Source of the DNA: Bryobacterales bacterium
GTDB taxonomy: Bacteria; Acidobacteriota; Terriglobia; Bryobacterales; Bryobacteraceae
DNA: 13,004 nucleotides
Direction of reading: 5' to 3'
Assembly (NCBI GenBank): GCA_003164075.1
Contig: PLRZ01000087.1
Span: 3,979 to 16,982, forward strand
The notes under the pieces: model-generated
Databases searched by the model: none
What the model saw: the letters and a program-made list of their open reading frames with translations, nothing else
Told to the model about the DNA's origin: nothing
Made by a program: the position numbers and the translations under genes
Shown: positions 4,874-12,963 of the stretch, in pieces
Layout: each line of letters begins with the position of its first letter
Position numbering within the stretch: position 1 is the first letter of the stretch

Positions 4874-7800
4874 ATGATACGCAGCACTCGTAACAACATC
4901 GCCGGCCTCGTCGCGGCGATGTTCCTGCTGGCGCCCTTGGCACTGGCACAGATCACGGTCGGCACGGTGACAGGAAGGGTCGTCGACCCGTCGGGAGCCG
5001 TCGTTGCTGGCGCGAAGGTGGCGCTGACCAGCGAGACGCAAGGTACCAGGACCGCCGCGGTCCTCACCAACACGACGGGCGACTACGTGATCCCGAACCT
5101 CGCCCCCGACACATACACTCTCGAGACCAGCGCCCCGTCGTTCAAGATCACGCGGCGCACGGGGATCGTGATTACCGGCGGCGATCACGTCGGCGTGCCG
5201 CCCCTAACGCTCGAAGTAGGCGCAACCAACCAGGAGGTCAGCGTGGAAGCCCATGCGGTGCTCGTCCAGACACAGAGCGCCGAGCGGTCGATTGCCATCG
5301 AAAGCAAACAGATCGATGAACTGCCGATTTCACACGCGAACTTCACGAATGTGGTGCCCCTTACTCCGGGTGTCCAGACCGGCGGCAACTCGGCCGGCGG
5401 CACGCGGCTCGGCGGCCAATCCCAGAACAACATCATGATGGATGGCGTCTCGGCCATGGACACTGGCAATAACGGCCAGATGCTGAGCATGAACGTTGAA
5501 TCGATCGGCGAAGTGAAGATCCTCACGGCGGGGTACCAGGCGGAGTACGGCCGGTCGAGCGGGTTGCAGATCACCACATACACCAAGAGCGGCACCAACA
5601 CGGTCCACGGGTCGGGCTATGGTCTTTTCACCCGGTGGAACTGGAATAAGAACTCATGGGCGAATGAGTATAACAACGTCCCGCAAGCGAAGACGAAGTC
5701 GAGTATCTACGGCTACAGCATCGGCGGCCCGGTTTATATACCCAAGGTATTCAACGGAAAGAACAAGCTGTTCTTCTTCTATGCGCACGAGTTCCGGCCG
5801 GCGACCATCGCGATCAACAGCGGCAACGCCATCCAAGTGCGTATGCCCACCGCGCTCGAGCGCGCCGGCAACTTCTCCCAGAGCCTCAATAACCAGGGCG
5901 TCCCGATCAGCCCGATCGTCAACTATCAGACGGGTGCGCCTTTCCCCGGCAATATCATTCCCGCCGGCCAATTGTATTCCCCCGGCCAAGCGGTACTCAA
6001 CCAATACCCGCTGCCGAATATTACGCAAGGGCCTGGCCAGAACTACAACTGGCAGATAAATGCGCCGACGTACCAACAGCTAACCCAGCAGCCCGCCGTG
6101 AAACTCGACTACCAGGCGACGGAGAAGCTGCGGTTATCGGCCAAGTACTCCGGTCAGATTGCACGAAGCATTACGACTCCAGGCTATATCCCGGGATTCA
6201 ACGACGCCTACGTACCCTATCCCTGGATCGCCAACGAAGCCGCGACGGTTACTTACGTAATCAGCCCGACGACGTTCATCGAGGGGACCTACGGGCGGAT
6301 CGAGAACCAGTTGGCGGGCGGCAACGAGAGCGGCATTCCCACCGACCCTTCCTCCAACCGCCTGACGGCTCTGCCGACCTTCCCGGAACTGTATCCGCAG
6401 GCGGGTGTCGTGAATCCGGGATACTATGGCTACCAGGTGCTGCAGGCGACGAAGCCGCAATTCTGGGACGGCAAGTCGCTGAACATGAACCCGACCTTCG
6501 GATGGGGCAGCCTCATCTCGACGAATGTTTGCAGTGCACCGTCGCCGGGGTGCCAGCGGTATCCTGGTTACCTGAACATCAACCGGACGCAGGACGTGGC
6601 TGCCAACCTGACGCACGTCCAGGGTCGGCACACGTTCAAGGCGGGGGCCTACCTCAACCACAGCTACAAGGCGCAGAACACGGGCGCCGGCGGCATTGCG
6701 AACCTGACGTTCCAGGGTTACGTGGACTTCGGCAATAACACCAACAACACCCTCGATAGCGGATTCGGCTTCGCGAACGCGGACCTGGGGATTTTCAACC
6801 AGTACCTGCAGGCGTCGAAGTTCATCGAAGGCGATTTCCTCTATAACCAGATGGAGTTCTACATCCAGGACACCTGGAAGGTCTCGAACCGCCTGACACT
6901 GGACTACGGGGTGCGGTTTGTGCACCAGCAGCCGCAGTACGACAAGCTCAACCAGTCGTCGAACTTCTTCCCCAACCAGTGGACGGCGGCCGCGTCGCCG
7001 GTGCTTTACACGGCCGGGTGCTCCAACGGCGCTGCGACGTGCTCGGGGAACATCCGCAACGCTCTGAATCCGCTCACCGGGCAGATTGTGACGGCAGCGG
7101 GTGCGGCCAATACGCAGGCGCTCATCGGGACTCCGGTTCCCGGCGCGGGCAATTCGCTGGACGGCATCGTACAGGCGGGCCACGGGATCGCGGGCACGAA
7201 CTACGTGTGGCCCTCGATAGTAGTGGCGCCGCGGTTCGGCCTTGCGTGGGACGTTACGGGGCATTCGGATTGGGTGATTCGCGGCGGCGCCGGGCTGTTC
7301 TACGACCGGCCGGATGGGAACACGGTGTTCTCAACCCCGGGCAATCCGCCGAGCGCAACCGAGCAGAACCTGCTCGAGGGGCAGTTGTCGACGCTCGGGA
7401 CGGGACTGAGCCCACAGCCGGTGTCTAGCATGGTCACCTTCCAGTACAACGCGCAGATCCCATCGTCGGTGCAGTGGAACCTGGGCCTCCAGAAATCACT
7501 GCCGGGGGATATGGTCGCGGACGTGTCGTATGTGGGCAATCACGGGTATAACCTCATGGGGGCATTCCAGGGCGGCGACCTCCAGAACCTGGACTCCGTG
7601 GATTACGGCACGGCGTATCTGCCGCAGTACCAGGACAAGACGCTCGGCGCCAGTACGGTTCCCGGCGCCTCGGCCTATACTTCGAATCTGCTCCGTCCTT
7701 ACCCGGGTTTAAGCACGATTTCGCAGAACACTACATCCTTCTGGGACACGTACCACTCGATACAGTTGAGCCTGAACCGGCGCTTCACGAAGGGTCTCTT

Positions 7801-8575
7801 GTTCGGGGTGAATTACACCCATCAGCTCTTCCTCCAAGGCAACACGGGGCTGTTGCAACAAATCCAGCACGCGCCCAACGGGGCGATCTCATACATGTCC
7901 GACAACGCGGCGTATCAGAAGCTGAATTCTACTTTGAGCTACGATCAGCCGAATTACTTCGTTGCCAACGCCGTTTGGAGCATCCCGGGCGTTACGAAAA
8001 GCGGTGGGTTCGTCCACACGTTGACGCGTGACTGGCAGCTTTCCAGTATAGTGACGCTGCACACGGGGTTGCCCTACACTCCCGGTTACAGCTACCAGTC
8101 GAATGGCGGCAACGTGAACATCACCGGGTCGCCGGACTGGGGCGGCAAGGTGGTTATAAGCAACCCCGCCACGCTTGGCAGCGGATGTTCGGGCAACCGG
8201 TACAGCGAGTTCAATACCGCGGACATAACGGGGCCGACCTACGGCAGCATGGGCATGGAATCCGGCCGCAACTACCTGCACAACTGTCCGACCAGGGAAT
8301 TGGACATGAATATCGTCCGGAGGATTTCGATCAAAGAAAGATTCAAGCTCGAGCTCCGCCTGGACGTCTTTAACGCGCCCAACGCCGTGCAGATTAGCTC
8401 TATAAGCAGCACGGCGACGTTCAACAACCCGACGGCCATGACGCTGGCGAACAACCAGTACAATGGCACTACACTGAACTCGAGCCGCCTGACACCTTCC
8501 ACTGCGGGCTTCGGCGCTGCGACCGCGGCCCAAGCGATGCGCAACATTCAGTTGGAGGCCCGGTTCCAGTTTTGA
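4874..8575 (+). CDS. Oar-like TonB-dependent outer-membrane protein with carboxypeptidase-regulatory domain
   Basis: The 1233-residue product starts with a signal peptide (IAGLVAAMFLLAPLALA, cleavage before Q26). A carboxypeptidase-regulatory-like Ig fold follows (about 27-110; GTVTGRVVDPSGAVVAGAKV, then GDYVIPNLAPDTYTLE). A TonB plug-like domain comes next (about 125-240; IDELPISHANFTNVVPLTPG, MDGVSAMDTGNNG, AGYQAEYGRSSGLQITTYTK). The remaining 1000 residues form a beta barrel rich in aromatic/polar alternation, ending in the outer-membrane signature ARFQF with terminal F. This architecture is that of Oar-like proteins, which are greatly expanded in Acidobacteriota. It probably transports or binds large substrates such as glycans or peptides across the outer membrane, driven by TonB. 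The substrate is not evident, and no SusD-like partner is adjacent. The start is fixed by AGGAGG and the signal peptide. Confidence 0.93.
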   Translation: MIRSTRNNIAGLVAAMFLLAPLALAQITVGTVTGRVVDPSGAVVAGAKVALTSETQGTRTAAVLTNTTGDYVIPNLAPDTYTLETSAPSFKITRRTGIVITGGDHVGVPPLTLEVGATNQEVSVEAHAVLVQTQSAERSIAIESKQIDELPISHANFTNVVPLTPGVQTGGNSAGGTRLGGQSQNNIMMDGVSAMDTGNNGQMLSMNVESIGEVKILTAGYQAEYGRSSGLQITTYTKSGTNTVHGSGYGLFTRWNWNKNSWANEYNNVPQAKTKSSIYGYSIGGPVYIPKVFNGKNKLFFFYAHEFRPATIAINSGNAIQVRMPTALERAGNFSQSLNNQGVPISPIVNYQTGAPFPGNIIPAGQLYSPGQAVLNQYPLPNITQGPGQNYNWQINAPTYQQLTQQPAVKLDYQATEKLRLSAKYSGQIARSITTPGYIPGFNDAYVPYPWIANEAATVTYVISPTTFIEGTYGRIENQLAGGNESGIPTDPSSNRLTALPTFPELYPQAGVVNPGYYGYQVLQATKPQFWDGKSLNMNPTFGWGSLISTNVCSAPSPGCQRYPGYLNINRTQDVAANLTHVQGRHTFKAGAYLNHSYKAQNTGAGGIANLTFQGYVDFGNNTNNTLDSGFGFANADLGIFNQYLQASKFIEGDFLYNQMEFYIQDTWKVSNRLTLDYGVRFVHQQPQYDKLNQSSNFFPNQWTAAASPVLYTAGCSNGAATCSGNIRNALNPLTGQIVTAAGAANTQALIGTPVPGAGNSLDGIVQAGHGIAGTNYVWPSIVVAPRFGLAWDVTGHSDWVIRGGAGLFYDRPDGNTVFSTPGNPPSATEQNLLEGQLSTLGTGLSPQPVSSMVTFQYNAQIPSSVQWNLGLQKSLPGDMVADVSYVGNHGYNLMGAFQGGDLQNLDSVDYGTAYLPQYQDKTLGASTVPGASAYTSNLLRPYPGLSTISQNTTSFWDTYHSIQLSLNRRFTKGLLFGVNYTHQLFLQGNTGLLQQIQHAPNGAISYMSDNAAYQKLNSTLSYDQPNYFVANAVWSIPGVTKSGGFVHTLTRDWQLSSIVTLHTGLPYTPGYSYQSNGGNVNITGSPDWGGKVVISNPATLGSGCSGNRYSEFNTADITGPTYGSMGMESGRNYLHNCPTRELDMNIVRRISIKERFKLELRLDVFNAPNAVQISSISSTATFNNPTAMTLANNQYNGTTLNSSRLTPSTAGFGAATAAQAMRNIQLEARFQF

Positions 8576-8584
8576 TATTGGATG

Positions 8585-8632
8585 GTGTCGGAGCAGCCTC
8601 GGAGCCGAACATTCTCCAGGCTGTTCCGACAC
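8585..8632 (+). terminator. Strong hairpin after the Oar-like gene
   Basis: GTGTCGGAGCAGCCT (8585-8599) pairs with AGGCTGTTCCGACAC (8618-8632) with one G-U wobble. GGAG (8601-8604) with CTCC (8614-8617) extends the stem to 19 pairs around one bulged base. It lies nine bases after the stop codon. No run of T follows, so a classical intrinsic terminator is not assured; it may instead protect the 3' end or be a mobile palindrome. Confidence 0.55.
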
Positions 8633-8734
8633 TCTCCGGGTATCTGGGCCGGCTCGCGCTCGCAGAGAACGATTCGGGGCGGAGGTCCCAGTCATAAATT
8701 CGATGGCGTCGCGCCCAGGGCTTGGAGAGAGCCA

Positions 8735-8953
8735 CTACGCTGCTTGGTGGACTGGTTCATGATGCAGCCGCATCAGTTGCTCAGCCTTCAGCGCAACCAT
8801 GGCATACGTTCGGCCATCGGCATCGCAGAACTCAACTTCGTAAACACCCGGTGCCCAGTTCTCGACCACAGTTCCGACTTGGCCGCGCACCAATCCCTCT
8901 TCGGGCAGGTCGTGGACCAGCGCAACTACGGAGTGCATCTCAATTTCAACCAT
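8735..8953 (-). CDS. DUF4926-family small protein
   Basis: A 72-residue protein with the DUF4926 layout: HSVVALVHDLPEEGLVRGQV, then GTVVE, YEVEFCDADGRTYAMVAL and KAEQLMRL. It is a small SH3-like beta fold by its GxVGTVVE ... YEVEF pattern (inference from the motif). Its function is not established. It is the second gene of a pair: it starts 16 bases after the DUF6883 gene, behind AAGGAAG, a good ribosome-binding site. A short partner of this size, translated after a DUF6883 protein, would fit an immunity or antitoxin role, but this is a guess from arrangement only. Confidence 0.82.
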   Translation of the reverse strand: MVEIEMHSVVALVHDLPEEGLVRGQVGTVVENWAPGVYEVEFCDADGRTYAMVALKAEQLMRLHHEPVHQAA

Positions 8954-8969
8954 AACGAAACTTCCTTAC

Positions 8970-9401
8970 TTACAGTACATAACAACTCGTGAGCCGCGGC
9001 AAGTCTTCCCCGGTTCGAACGATCCACGTGCTGCGGATCCTTACGGTTCTGTCTTGCCGAACGAAATCGAAATCCACGATGTAGCGCTGGCCGTATGGGT
9101 TCGCAACGCCGAGACCCGCCTCACCGTGACGGGCGGCGGCACTCAGGGCCGTCCTGAGATCTTCTGCGTCAGTGCTTCGGATCCCAACGGCTGCAAATAC
9201 CCGTGCCTTGTTACGCCCACGCGGATGCTGTGAATTCAGGCAGTAATCCTGGAGCTTACGGATATCGACAATGGCCCGGGTTGTTACGGGAAGGGCCGCT
9301 TCGTATACTGGCCGTTCACCGCGCAGGAGATGCAGGACTTCGCGCAGTTGCTCGCGGACACCATCCGGGCGCGCATCCAAAGCGGCCAGAACATCTACCA
9401 T
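8970..9401 (-). CDS. DUF6883-domain protein
   Basis: The conserved part is the C-terminal 100 residues: AIVDIRKLQDYCLNSQHPRG, RNKARVFAA, a middle helix (DAEDLRTALSAAARHGEAGL), then YGQRYIVDFDFVRQDRTVRI, RSTWIVRTGEDLPRLTSCYV and a terminal L. This matches DUF6883 proteins, whose biochemical role is unknown to me. The frame is open from 9473, and ATGs at 9473 and 9401 are both possible with no clear ribosome-binding site; I list the shorter form of 143 residues. The 43 residues before the domain (9281-9401) are read antisense to a plus-strand fragment with far better coding character, so they may be a chance extension acquired on insertion. The DUF4926 gene follows as its partner. Confidence 0.72.
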   Translation of the reverse strand: MVDVLAALDARPDGVREQLREVLHLLRGERPVYEAALPVTTRAIVDIRKLQDYCLNSQHPRGRNKARVFAAVGIRSTDAEDLRTALSAAARHGEAGLGVANPYGQRYIVDFDFVRQDRTVRIRSTWIVRTGEDLPRLTSCYVL

Positions 9402-9437
9402 CAGGCGGCGCCGCCCCCAATCCGCATGCGGAGCTGA
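9261..9437 (+). pseudogene. 3' fragment of an unrecognised gene of the glycan operon
   Basis: A plus-strand frame, open from 9234 and ending in TGA at 9435-9437, reads DIDNGPGCYGKGRFVYWPFT and then AQEMQDFAQLLADTIRARIQ, followed by SGQNIYHQAAPPPIRMRS. It has very high third-position GC, an amphipathic helix and aromatic residues, unlike a random frame. There is no start codon in a sensible place, and the frame is blocked by TGA at 9231-9233. Its stop is one base from the methyltransferase ATG (TGAAATG), with GGAG inside its last codons, as in a coupled operon. I read it as the surviving end of the gene that preceded the methyltransferase, cut by arrival of the DUF6883/DUF4926 pair. The family is not recognised. 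Confidence 0.45.
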
Positions 9438-9438
9438 A

Positions 9439-10167
9439 ATGCGTTCGCAGTCCCGCCCCAACCGCCGTGTCATAATGGTGGCAATGGCGGCGACAGCCGA
9501 GGGAACTTCCCGATATCAGTTCAAAGCGGCTCCGTATAGCAGTCACAAACTGCTGCTGACCGAATTTCCCGAACGCGGGGAGGGCCGCCGGGTGCTCGAT
9601 GTGGGCTGCGCCATCGGATACCTGTCGGAAATTCTGGCCCAGCGGGGATTTGCCGTCACCAGCATCGATTGGCCCAATAGCCCGCACCCTCCCACCGTGG
9701 AATTCGCCGGCGCGGACCTCGATAACGGCCTGCCGCCCTTGCGGGGCCAGTTCGAATACATCATTTGCGCCGACGTGCTGGAGCATCTGCGCGCTCCCGT
9801 GGAACTGCTCAAGGAGTGCCGCGCGCGTCTGGCGCCCGGGGGCATGCTGGTTGGTTCGCTGCCCAATAGCGGCCACTTTTATTTTCGCTGGAATGTGCTG
9901 ATGGGCCGCTTCCCGCAACACCAGCGAGGCCTCTTCGACAGCACCCACCTGCATTTCTATACGTGGGCGGGCTGGAAGGGACTGCTGGAGCGCGCGGGCT
10001 TCCGCGTGGAAAGCGTGCGCTGCTCGGGAGTGCCGGTGGGCCTGGCCTTTCCGCGATGGGAAGGCTCGCTCGCGGTACGCGCCCTGGAGTGGCTGTCGTT
10101 TCAGTTGGCCCGTTTTTGGAAAACGATGTGCGCCTATCAGTTCATTGTGCGCACACGGGCGGAGTAG
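9439..10167 (+). CDS. Class I SAM-dependent methyltransferase
   Basis: A 242-residue protein with the Rossmann methyltransferase motifs: motif I VLDVGCAIGYLSEILAQRG (about 52-70), the acidic end of strand 2 in VTSIDWP (73-79), the region GQFEYIICADVLEHLRAP (103-120) with the DVLEHL signature of the Methyltransf_11/23 group, and LAPGGMLVGSLPNSGHF (131-147). The C-terminal part (FDSTHLHFYTWAGWKGLLER) is typical of methyltransferases in surface-polysaccharide clusters. The substrate is not readable, but a sugar, lipid carrier or nucleotide sugar is likely from the neighbours. I chose the ATG at 9439 for GGAG five bases upstream and its junction with the preceding stop; ATGs at 9475 or 9484 would trim 12 or 15 weakly conserved residues. 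Confidence 0.88.
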   Translation: MRSQSRPNRRVIMVAMAATAEGTSRYQFKAAPYSSHKLLLTEFPERGEGRRVLDVGCAIGYLSEILAQRGFAVTSIDWPNSPHPPTVEFAGADLDNGLPPLRGQFEYIICADVLEHLRAPVELLKECRARLAPGGMLVGSLPNSGHFYFRWNVLMGRFPQHQRGLFDSTHLHFYTWAGWKGLLERAGFRVESVRCSGVPVGLAFPRWEGSLAVRALEWLSFQLARFWKTMCAYQFIVRTRAE

Positions 10168-10172
10168 ACGGA

Positions 10173-10964
10173 ATGAGTCCTAACAAATCCAAAGTGGTGG
10201 TGGTCATGCCGGCCTACAACGCCGCCAAGACGCTCCACATGACCTACGCCGACTTGCCGCGCGACATGGTCGATCTCGTCATCCTGGTGGACGACGGCAG
10301 TTCCGACGAGACTGCCAAAATCGCCCGCGAGCTTGGACTGGAACTCTTCGTTCACGACCGCAATTACGGCTATGGCGCCAACCAGAAAACCTGCTACCGC
10401 GAAGCCCTGCGCGCCGGCGCCACTATCGTGGTGATGGTCCACCCCGATTATCAGTACGATCCTACGCTGCTGCCCGAGATCGTCAAACCGATCCAGGAAG
10501 ACAAGGCCGACGTGGTGTTCGGCTCGCGCCTCATGGGCCTCAACCCCATGAAGCAGGGGATGCCCTGGTGGAAGTACATTTCGAACCGCTTTCTCACCAT
10601 CGCCGAGAATACCGTGTTCGGGCTGAATCTTGCGGAATATCACACCGGATATCGGGCTTTCCGGCGGGAAGCGCTGGAATCCGTGAACCTGCAGATGGAT
10701 TCCGACAAGTTCATCTTCGACCAGGAGATTGTGGCGCAACTGGTCAACATCAAAATGCGCATCACCGAGGTCCCGGTGCCCACGCGGTATTTCGCGCAGG
10801 CTTCCTCGGCGTCTTTTTTTGCCAGTTCCCGTTACGGTATCTCCATTCTGTGGCTGCTGCTGCGTTACGTTCTGCACCGCTCGGGGGTGATCCACCAGAA
10901 CCAGTTCGACAGTCTGCAGCGGCGGTACCACAGCGCCACCGAAATCAAACCTCAGGCACACTAA
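10173..10964 (+). CDS. Family 2 glycosyltransferase
   Basis: A 263-residue GT-A fold enzyme. VVVVMPAYNAAKTL (8-21) opens the nucleotide-binding domain, D40-D41 in VILVDDGSSDET bind the nucleotide sugar, and HPDYQYDP (90-97) holds the metal/donor aspartate. FGSRLMG and YHTGYRAFRREALESV (156-171) are the conserved acceptor-side segments seen in dolichyl/undecaprenyl-phosphate sugar transferases of this family. There is no obvious C-terminal membrane anchor beyond the hydrophobic patch ISILWLLLRYVL. It probably moves a sugar from an activated donor to a polyprenyl phosphate or a growing glycan at the inner face of the membrane. The ATG at 10173 sits behind GGAG and six bases after the methyltransferase stop, so the genes form one operon. 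Confidence 0.92.
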   Translation: MSPNKSKVVVVMPAYNAAKTLHMTYADLPRDMVDLVILVDDGSSDETAKIARELGLELFVHDRNYGYGANQKTCYREALRAGATIVVMVHPDYQYDPTLLPEIVKPIQEDKADVVFGSRLMGLNPMKQGMPWWKYISNRFLTIAENTVFGLNLAEYHTGYRAFRREALESVNLQMDSDKFIFDQEIVAQLVNIKMRITEVPVPTRYFAQASSASFFASSRYGISILWLLLRYVLHRSGVIHQNQFDSLQRRYHSATEIKPQAH

Positions 10965-10965
10965 T

Positions 10966-12963
10966 TTGATCGCCCTGCCGAAGCTTTCCCGCAAGAAGGA
11001 AATCCTGCTGGATTTCTGCCTGGTGTTTCTCTATACGGCGATGCTCATCCGCCCGTATTTCCGCGCCGAGTACGAAGATAAGTGGCAGTCCATCGAGAGT
11101 ACTTTTATTTCCGACGCGCACTTCCTGGTGGAGCACTGGCCGCATCCGCAGTGGCAGCCGCTCTGGTACACCGGCACGCGGTTCGATTACATCTATCCGC
11201 CGGCCTTGCGCTACGGCGCCGCCATGGTGGCCAAAACTACCGGATTCGCGCCCGCCAAGGCATACCATTTCTACGTGTCGTTCTTTTACGCGTTGGGAAT
11301 CGCGGGAGTCTATCTGCTGATGCGCGTGGGGACGAATTCGCGCGCGGCGGCGTGGCTGGGCGCGGTGGCCACCTCGCTGATGTCGCCCATCTTCCTGTTC
11401 ATGCCGCGATTTCGCGGCGACGCCTGGATGTGGCAGCCGCAGCGGTTGGGCGTGCTGGTGAAATACGGCGAAGGTCCGCACATGAGCGCGCTGGCGCTGA
11501 TTCCCATCGCCCTGGCGTTCGCCTGGCTGGCCCTCGATAAGCGGCGGCCGTGGGCCATCGCGCTGGCGGCGCTCTGCTGCGCGGGCGTGGTGTCCACCAA
11601 TTTCTATGGCGCCACGGCGTTGGCGGTCTTCTATCCCGTAATGGTGTGGAGTTTGTGGATCACGCGCCTCGAAAAGCGCATTCTGGCGCCGGCCATCGCC
11701 ATTCCGGTGCTGGCCTGCGGACTGACCGCCTTCTGGCTGGTGCCTTCGTATATTAAGGTGACCACCGAGAACATGATCTACGTGTCGCAGCACGGCACTA
11801 CGTGGTCCATCTGGCTGGCGGTGGCGGTGACGGTGGTATTCGCGCTGGCCTCCGACTGGCTGGCGCGCGGCAAGCCGGAGCGCGCCTGGGGCGTGTTCGT
11901 GGCCGGGTGCGTGGTCCTGTTCTCGCTCAACGTGCTGGGCAATTATTACTTCAATTTCCGCGTGGCCGGCGAACCTCTGCGTCTGCTGCCGGAACTCGAC
12001 ACGATCTACATCATGGCGATCGTGCTGATCCTGAAATGGATGTGGGACCGCCCCGGCATCGCGCTGCGCGGCGTGGCCATTGTACTGGTATTGGCTTCGT
12101 TCTATTCGGCGATGGGTTACGTTCGCCACGCCTGGCACATGTTCCCGGTGTGGCCGAATTACCAGAGCCGCGTGGAATATCGCGTAACCGACTGGCTGTG
12201 GAAGAATATGCCGGACGCGCGCGTGGCGCCCACCGGGTCGGTGCGCTTCTGGTTCGACGCCTGGCACGACCTGGCGCAGCTCGGCGGCGGCTCGGAGCAG
12301 GGTCTGCTGAACAAACAGGTGGAACCGGCGCAGTGGGAGTCCAATCTGGGGCACAAGGGCGAGCCGACGGTTCTGTGGATGGAGTCGATGGGCGTGGACG
12401 CGCTTTTCGTTTCCGATAAGCGCTCGCAGGAGTTTTTCAAAGACTTCCAGCATCCCGAAAAAGTGGCGGGACTGCTGCCGGTACTCTACGACGACGGGCA
12501 AGGCAACACCATCTACCGCGTGCCGCGCCGCTATCCCGCCCGCGCCCGCGTGGTGGACACGGCAAAGTTCCGCAGTCTGCACGCGCAGCGTTTCAACGAC
12601 GACGTGGAATACCTGGGGGCCTACGCCGACGCCATCGAAAAAGGCCCCGACGCGCCACCTACCTTGACGCGCGACGGGCCGGATGCCATGCTGGTGCACG
12701 CAAGAGTGGAGCCCGGACAATCCATCGTGGTGCAGGAAACTTACGATCCGGCGTGGCAGGCCACCGAGGGTGGACAGACACTCGCCGTTCGGAAAGACAT
12801 CATGGGCTTCATGCTGATCGATGCGCCGCCCGGTAACGCGGACATCCGGCTGGAATTCATGACGCCGCTTGAAAATCGCGTGGGCCGCATGGTGACGCTG
12901 GCCACCTTGCTGGTGCTGCTGACCATGGCGCTATTCCGCCGCCGCTGGGAGCCGCTGGTGTGA
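10966..12963 (+). CDS. Multi-pass GT-C-like membrane protein (PTPS-related family)
   Basis: A 665-residue integral membrane protein. After the first transmembrane helix (about 13-29), a periplasmic loop with acidic residues (RAEYEDKWQSIESTFISDAH, 33-52) and the stretch WQPLWYTGTRFDYIYPPALRY (63-83) match the 6-pyruvoyl-tetrahydropterin-synthase-related membrane family, which has the topology of GT-C glycosyltransferases using lipid-linked sugars. About ten further hydrophobic helices run to residue 390. A large soluble part (about 395-635) and a final helix (RMVTLATLLVLLTMALF) end the chain. The start is TTG at 10966, directly after the GT2 stop (10962-10964), so translation is likely coupled. 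It probably transfers sugar from a polyprenyl carrier, perhaps that charged by the GT2 enzyme. The acceptor is unknown. Confidence 0.8.
   Translation: MIALPKLSRKKEILLDFCLVFLYTAMLIRPYFRAEYEDKWQSIESTFISDAHFLVEHWPHPQWQPLWYTGTRFDYIYPPALRYGAAMVAKTTGFAPAKAYHFYVSFFYALGIAGVYLLMRVGTNSRAAAWLGAVATSLMSPIFLFMPRFRGDAWMWQPQRLGVLVKYGEGPHMSALALIPIALAFAWLALDKRRPWAIALAALCCAGVVSTNFYGATALAVFYPVMVWSLWITRLEKRILAPAIAIPVLACGLTAFWLVPSYIKVTTENMIYVSQHGTTWSIWLAVAVTVVFALASDWLARGKPERAWGVFVAGCVVLFSLNVLGNYYFNFRVAGEPLRLLPELDTIYIMAIVLILKWMWDRPGIALRGVAIVLVLASFYSAMGYVRHAWHMFPVWPNYQSRVEYRVTDWLWKNMPDARVAPTGSVRFWFDAWHDLAQLGGGSEQGLLNKQVEPAQWESNLGHKGEPTVLWMESMGVDALFVSDKRSQEFFKDFQHPEKVAGLLPVLYDDGQGNTIYRVPRRYPARARVVDTAKFRSLHAQRFNDDVEYLGAYADAIEKGPDAPPTLTRDGPDAMLVHARVEPGQSIVVQETYDPAWQATEGGQTLAVRKDIMGFMLIDAPPGNADIRLEFMTPLENRVGRMVTLATLLVLLTMALFRRRWEPLV

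Noticed and set aside
6134..7264. Minus-strand open frame of 376 residues inside the Oar-like gene
   Set aside because: It is a shadow of the receptor coding frame, with arginine-rich composition and no recognisable motif.
7889..8695. Minus-strand open frame of 268 residues overlapping the receptor C-terminus
   Set aside because: It is antisense to a clear beta-barrel end, with no ribosome-binding site and no family signal.
10945..12720. Long minus-strand open frame of 591 residues
   Set aside because: It is the mirror of the membrane-protein gene, whose high third-position GC removes stops from the opposite frame. Its product is rich in H, R and Q with no domain or membrane logic.
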